Source: Acholeplasmatales bacterium (GTDB lineage Bacteria; Bacillota_I; Bacilli_A; Acholeplasmatales; Anaeroplasmataceae). From it: a stretch of DNA of 37,895 nt. The notes under the pieces are model-generated. The model did not search any database and was not told the origin of the DNA. It saw nothing but the letters and a program-made list of their open reading frames with translations. Below, in pieces: positions 37,327 through 37,895 of the stretch. Position numbers and translations under genes: made by a program. Each line of letters opens with the position of its first letter. Positions within the stretch are counted from its first letter, which is position 1. The stretch covers positions 1 through 37,895 of the forward strand of contig JAILIY010000010.1 of NCBI GenBank assembly GCA_024695025.1. The letters are read 5' to 3'.

Positions 37327-37655
37327 TGAATTTAGAAGAAATTTTAATTGATTGTGTAAAAAAAGTAAGAGGAGAAAACATCTGCGTATACGATATGCTA
37401 AATAGAAGCCCATTTTACGATAAGATGATTATCGCAAGTGTTGATTCTTTACGTCAAGCTAATGCAGTTTCAGGCTATATTGAAGAAGCATTTAAAGACA
37501 CTAAATTTAAAATAAGAAATATCGAAGGTGGTAATACTTCTTGGGTATTAATCGATTGTTTCGATATTATATTATCTGTATTTACAAAAGAAGAACGTGA
37601 ACATTTCTCAATCGATAAAATTTATATGGATTATCCAGTAAAGGTTGTAGAATAA
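37326..37655 (+). CDS. rsfS: Ribosomal silencing factor RsfS
   Basis: FYDKMIIASVDSLRQANAVSGYIEEAF...EGGNTSWVLIDCFDIILSVFTKEEREHFSIDKIY. Confidence 0.95.
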   Translation: MNLEEILIDCVKKVRGENICVYDMLNRSPFYDKMIIASVDSLRQANAVSGYIEEAFKDTKFKIRNIEGGNTSWVLIDCFDIILSVFTKEEREHFSIDKIYMDYPVKVVE

Positions 37656-37657
37656 AA

Positions 37658-37689
37658 ATAATCGGGAATTTTCCCGATTATATTTTTTT
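37658..37689. terminator. Bidirectional terminator between convergent genes
   Basis: ATAATCGGGA...TCCCGATTAT with T-runs on both strands. Confidence 0.8.
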
Positions 37690-37895
37690 ATCTTTGCCTA
37701 TATTAAATTCTTTAATTAATTTTTTATCGTTATTATCTATTAAATATTCATTGATTGCGTTTATTTTAGTTTGAATTATTAATTCGATATTATAAACAAA
37801 TTCATTTAAATTATAATCATATTCATTGTCGTTTATTACATATTTATTTTTATCATTATTTAATATAGATTCATCTATATTAGAATTATAAAATA
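37678..37895 (-). CDS. 3' portion of a minus-strand CDS, truncated by the window edge
   Basis: Minus-strand frame from 37893 stays open for 71 codons (FYNSNIDESILNNDKNKYVINDNEYDYNLNEFVYNIELIIQTKINAINEYLIDNNDKKLIKEFNIGKDKKI) to TAA at 37680-37678; absent from the ORF track. Confidence 0.5.
   Translation of the reverse strand, partial: FYNSNIDESILNNDKNKYVINDNEYDYNLNEFVYNIELIIQTKINAINEYLIDNNDKKLIKEFNIGKDKKI

Noticed and set aside
1-37895. CRISPR arrays, tRNA/rRNA genes, transposons or prophage genes
   Set aside because: No regularly spaced repeats, no recognisable tRNA/rRNA sequence, and no integrase/transposase motifs were seen in the translations.

Overview
The window is a low-GC (AT-rich) Firmicutes-type chromosomal segment that uses the standard bacterial code. 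Almost every gene is on the + strand; one partial CDS enters from the right edge on the - strand. Gene blocks in order: (1) XRE-cupin regulator, carboxynorspermidine dehydrogenase, carboxynorspermidine decarboxylase and a signal-peptide-less pectin methylesterase-like protein. (2) A SAM-I-clan riboswitch with a terminator, followed by priA, fmt, a membrane protein with a degenerate HD-GYP-like domain, and metK. (3) A short ComFC-like zinc-finger protein, hpf and secA. (4) A uronate/KDG operon: KDPG aldolase, two PfkB kinases flanking a YhcH/DUF386 protein, a TIM-barrel isomerase/epimerase, kduI and kduD. (5) A small membrane protein, an ACT-domain protein with a UPF0210 protein behind a cre-like site, phosphoglucomutase, ppa and ychF. 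(6) A tightly coupled operon of Wadjet/MukBEF-like SMC genes (JetA-, JetB- and JetC-like) whose fourth gene is a SepF-like protein instead of the JetD TOPRIM nuclease. (7) A lipoprotein M3-like metallopeptidase overlapping an O-acetylhomoserine sulfhydrylase-type gene. (8) yqeG, yqeH, yqeK and rsfS. The best candidates for undescribed biology are the JetABC-SepF operon, the apparently P4-less SAM riboswitch controlling priA-fmt-(HD-GYP-like)-metK, and the polyamine/pectin-esterase operon. All family assignments come from reading motifs by eye; no database search was run.
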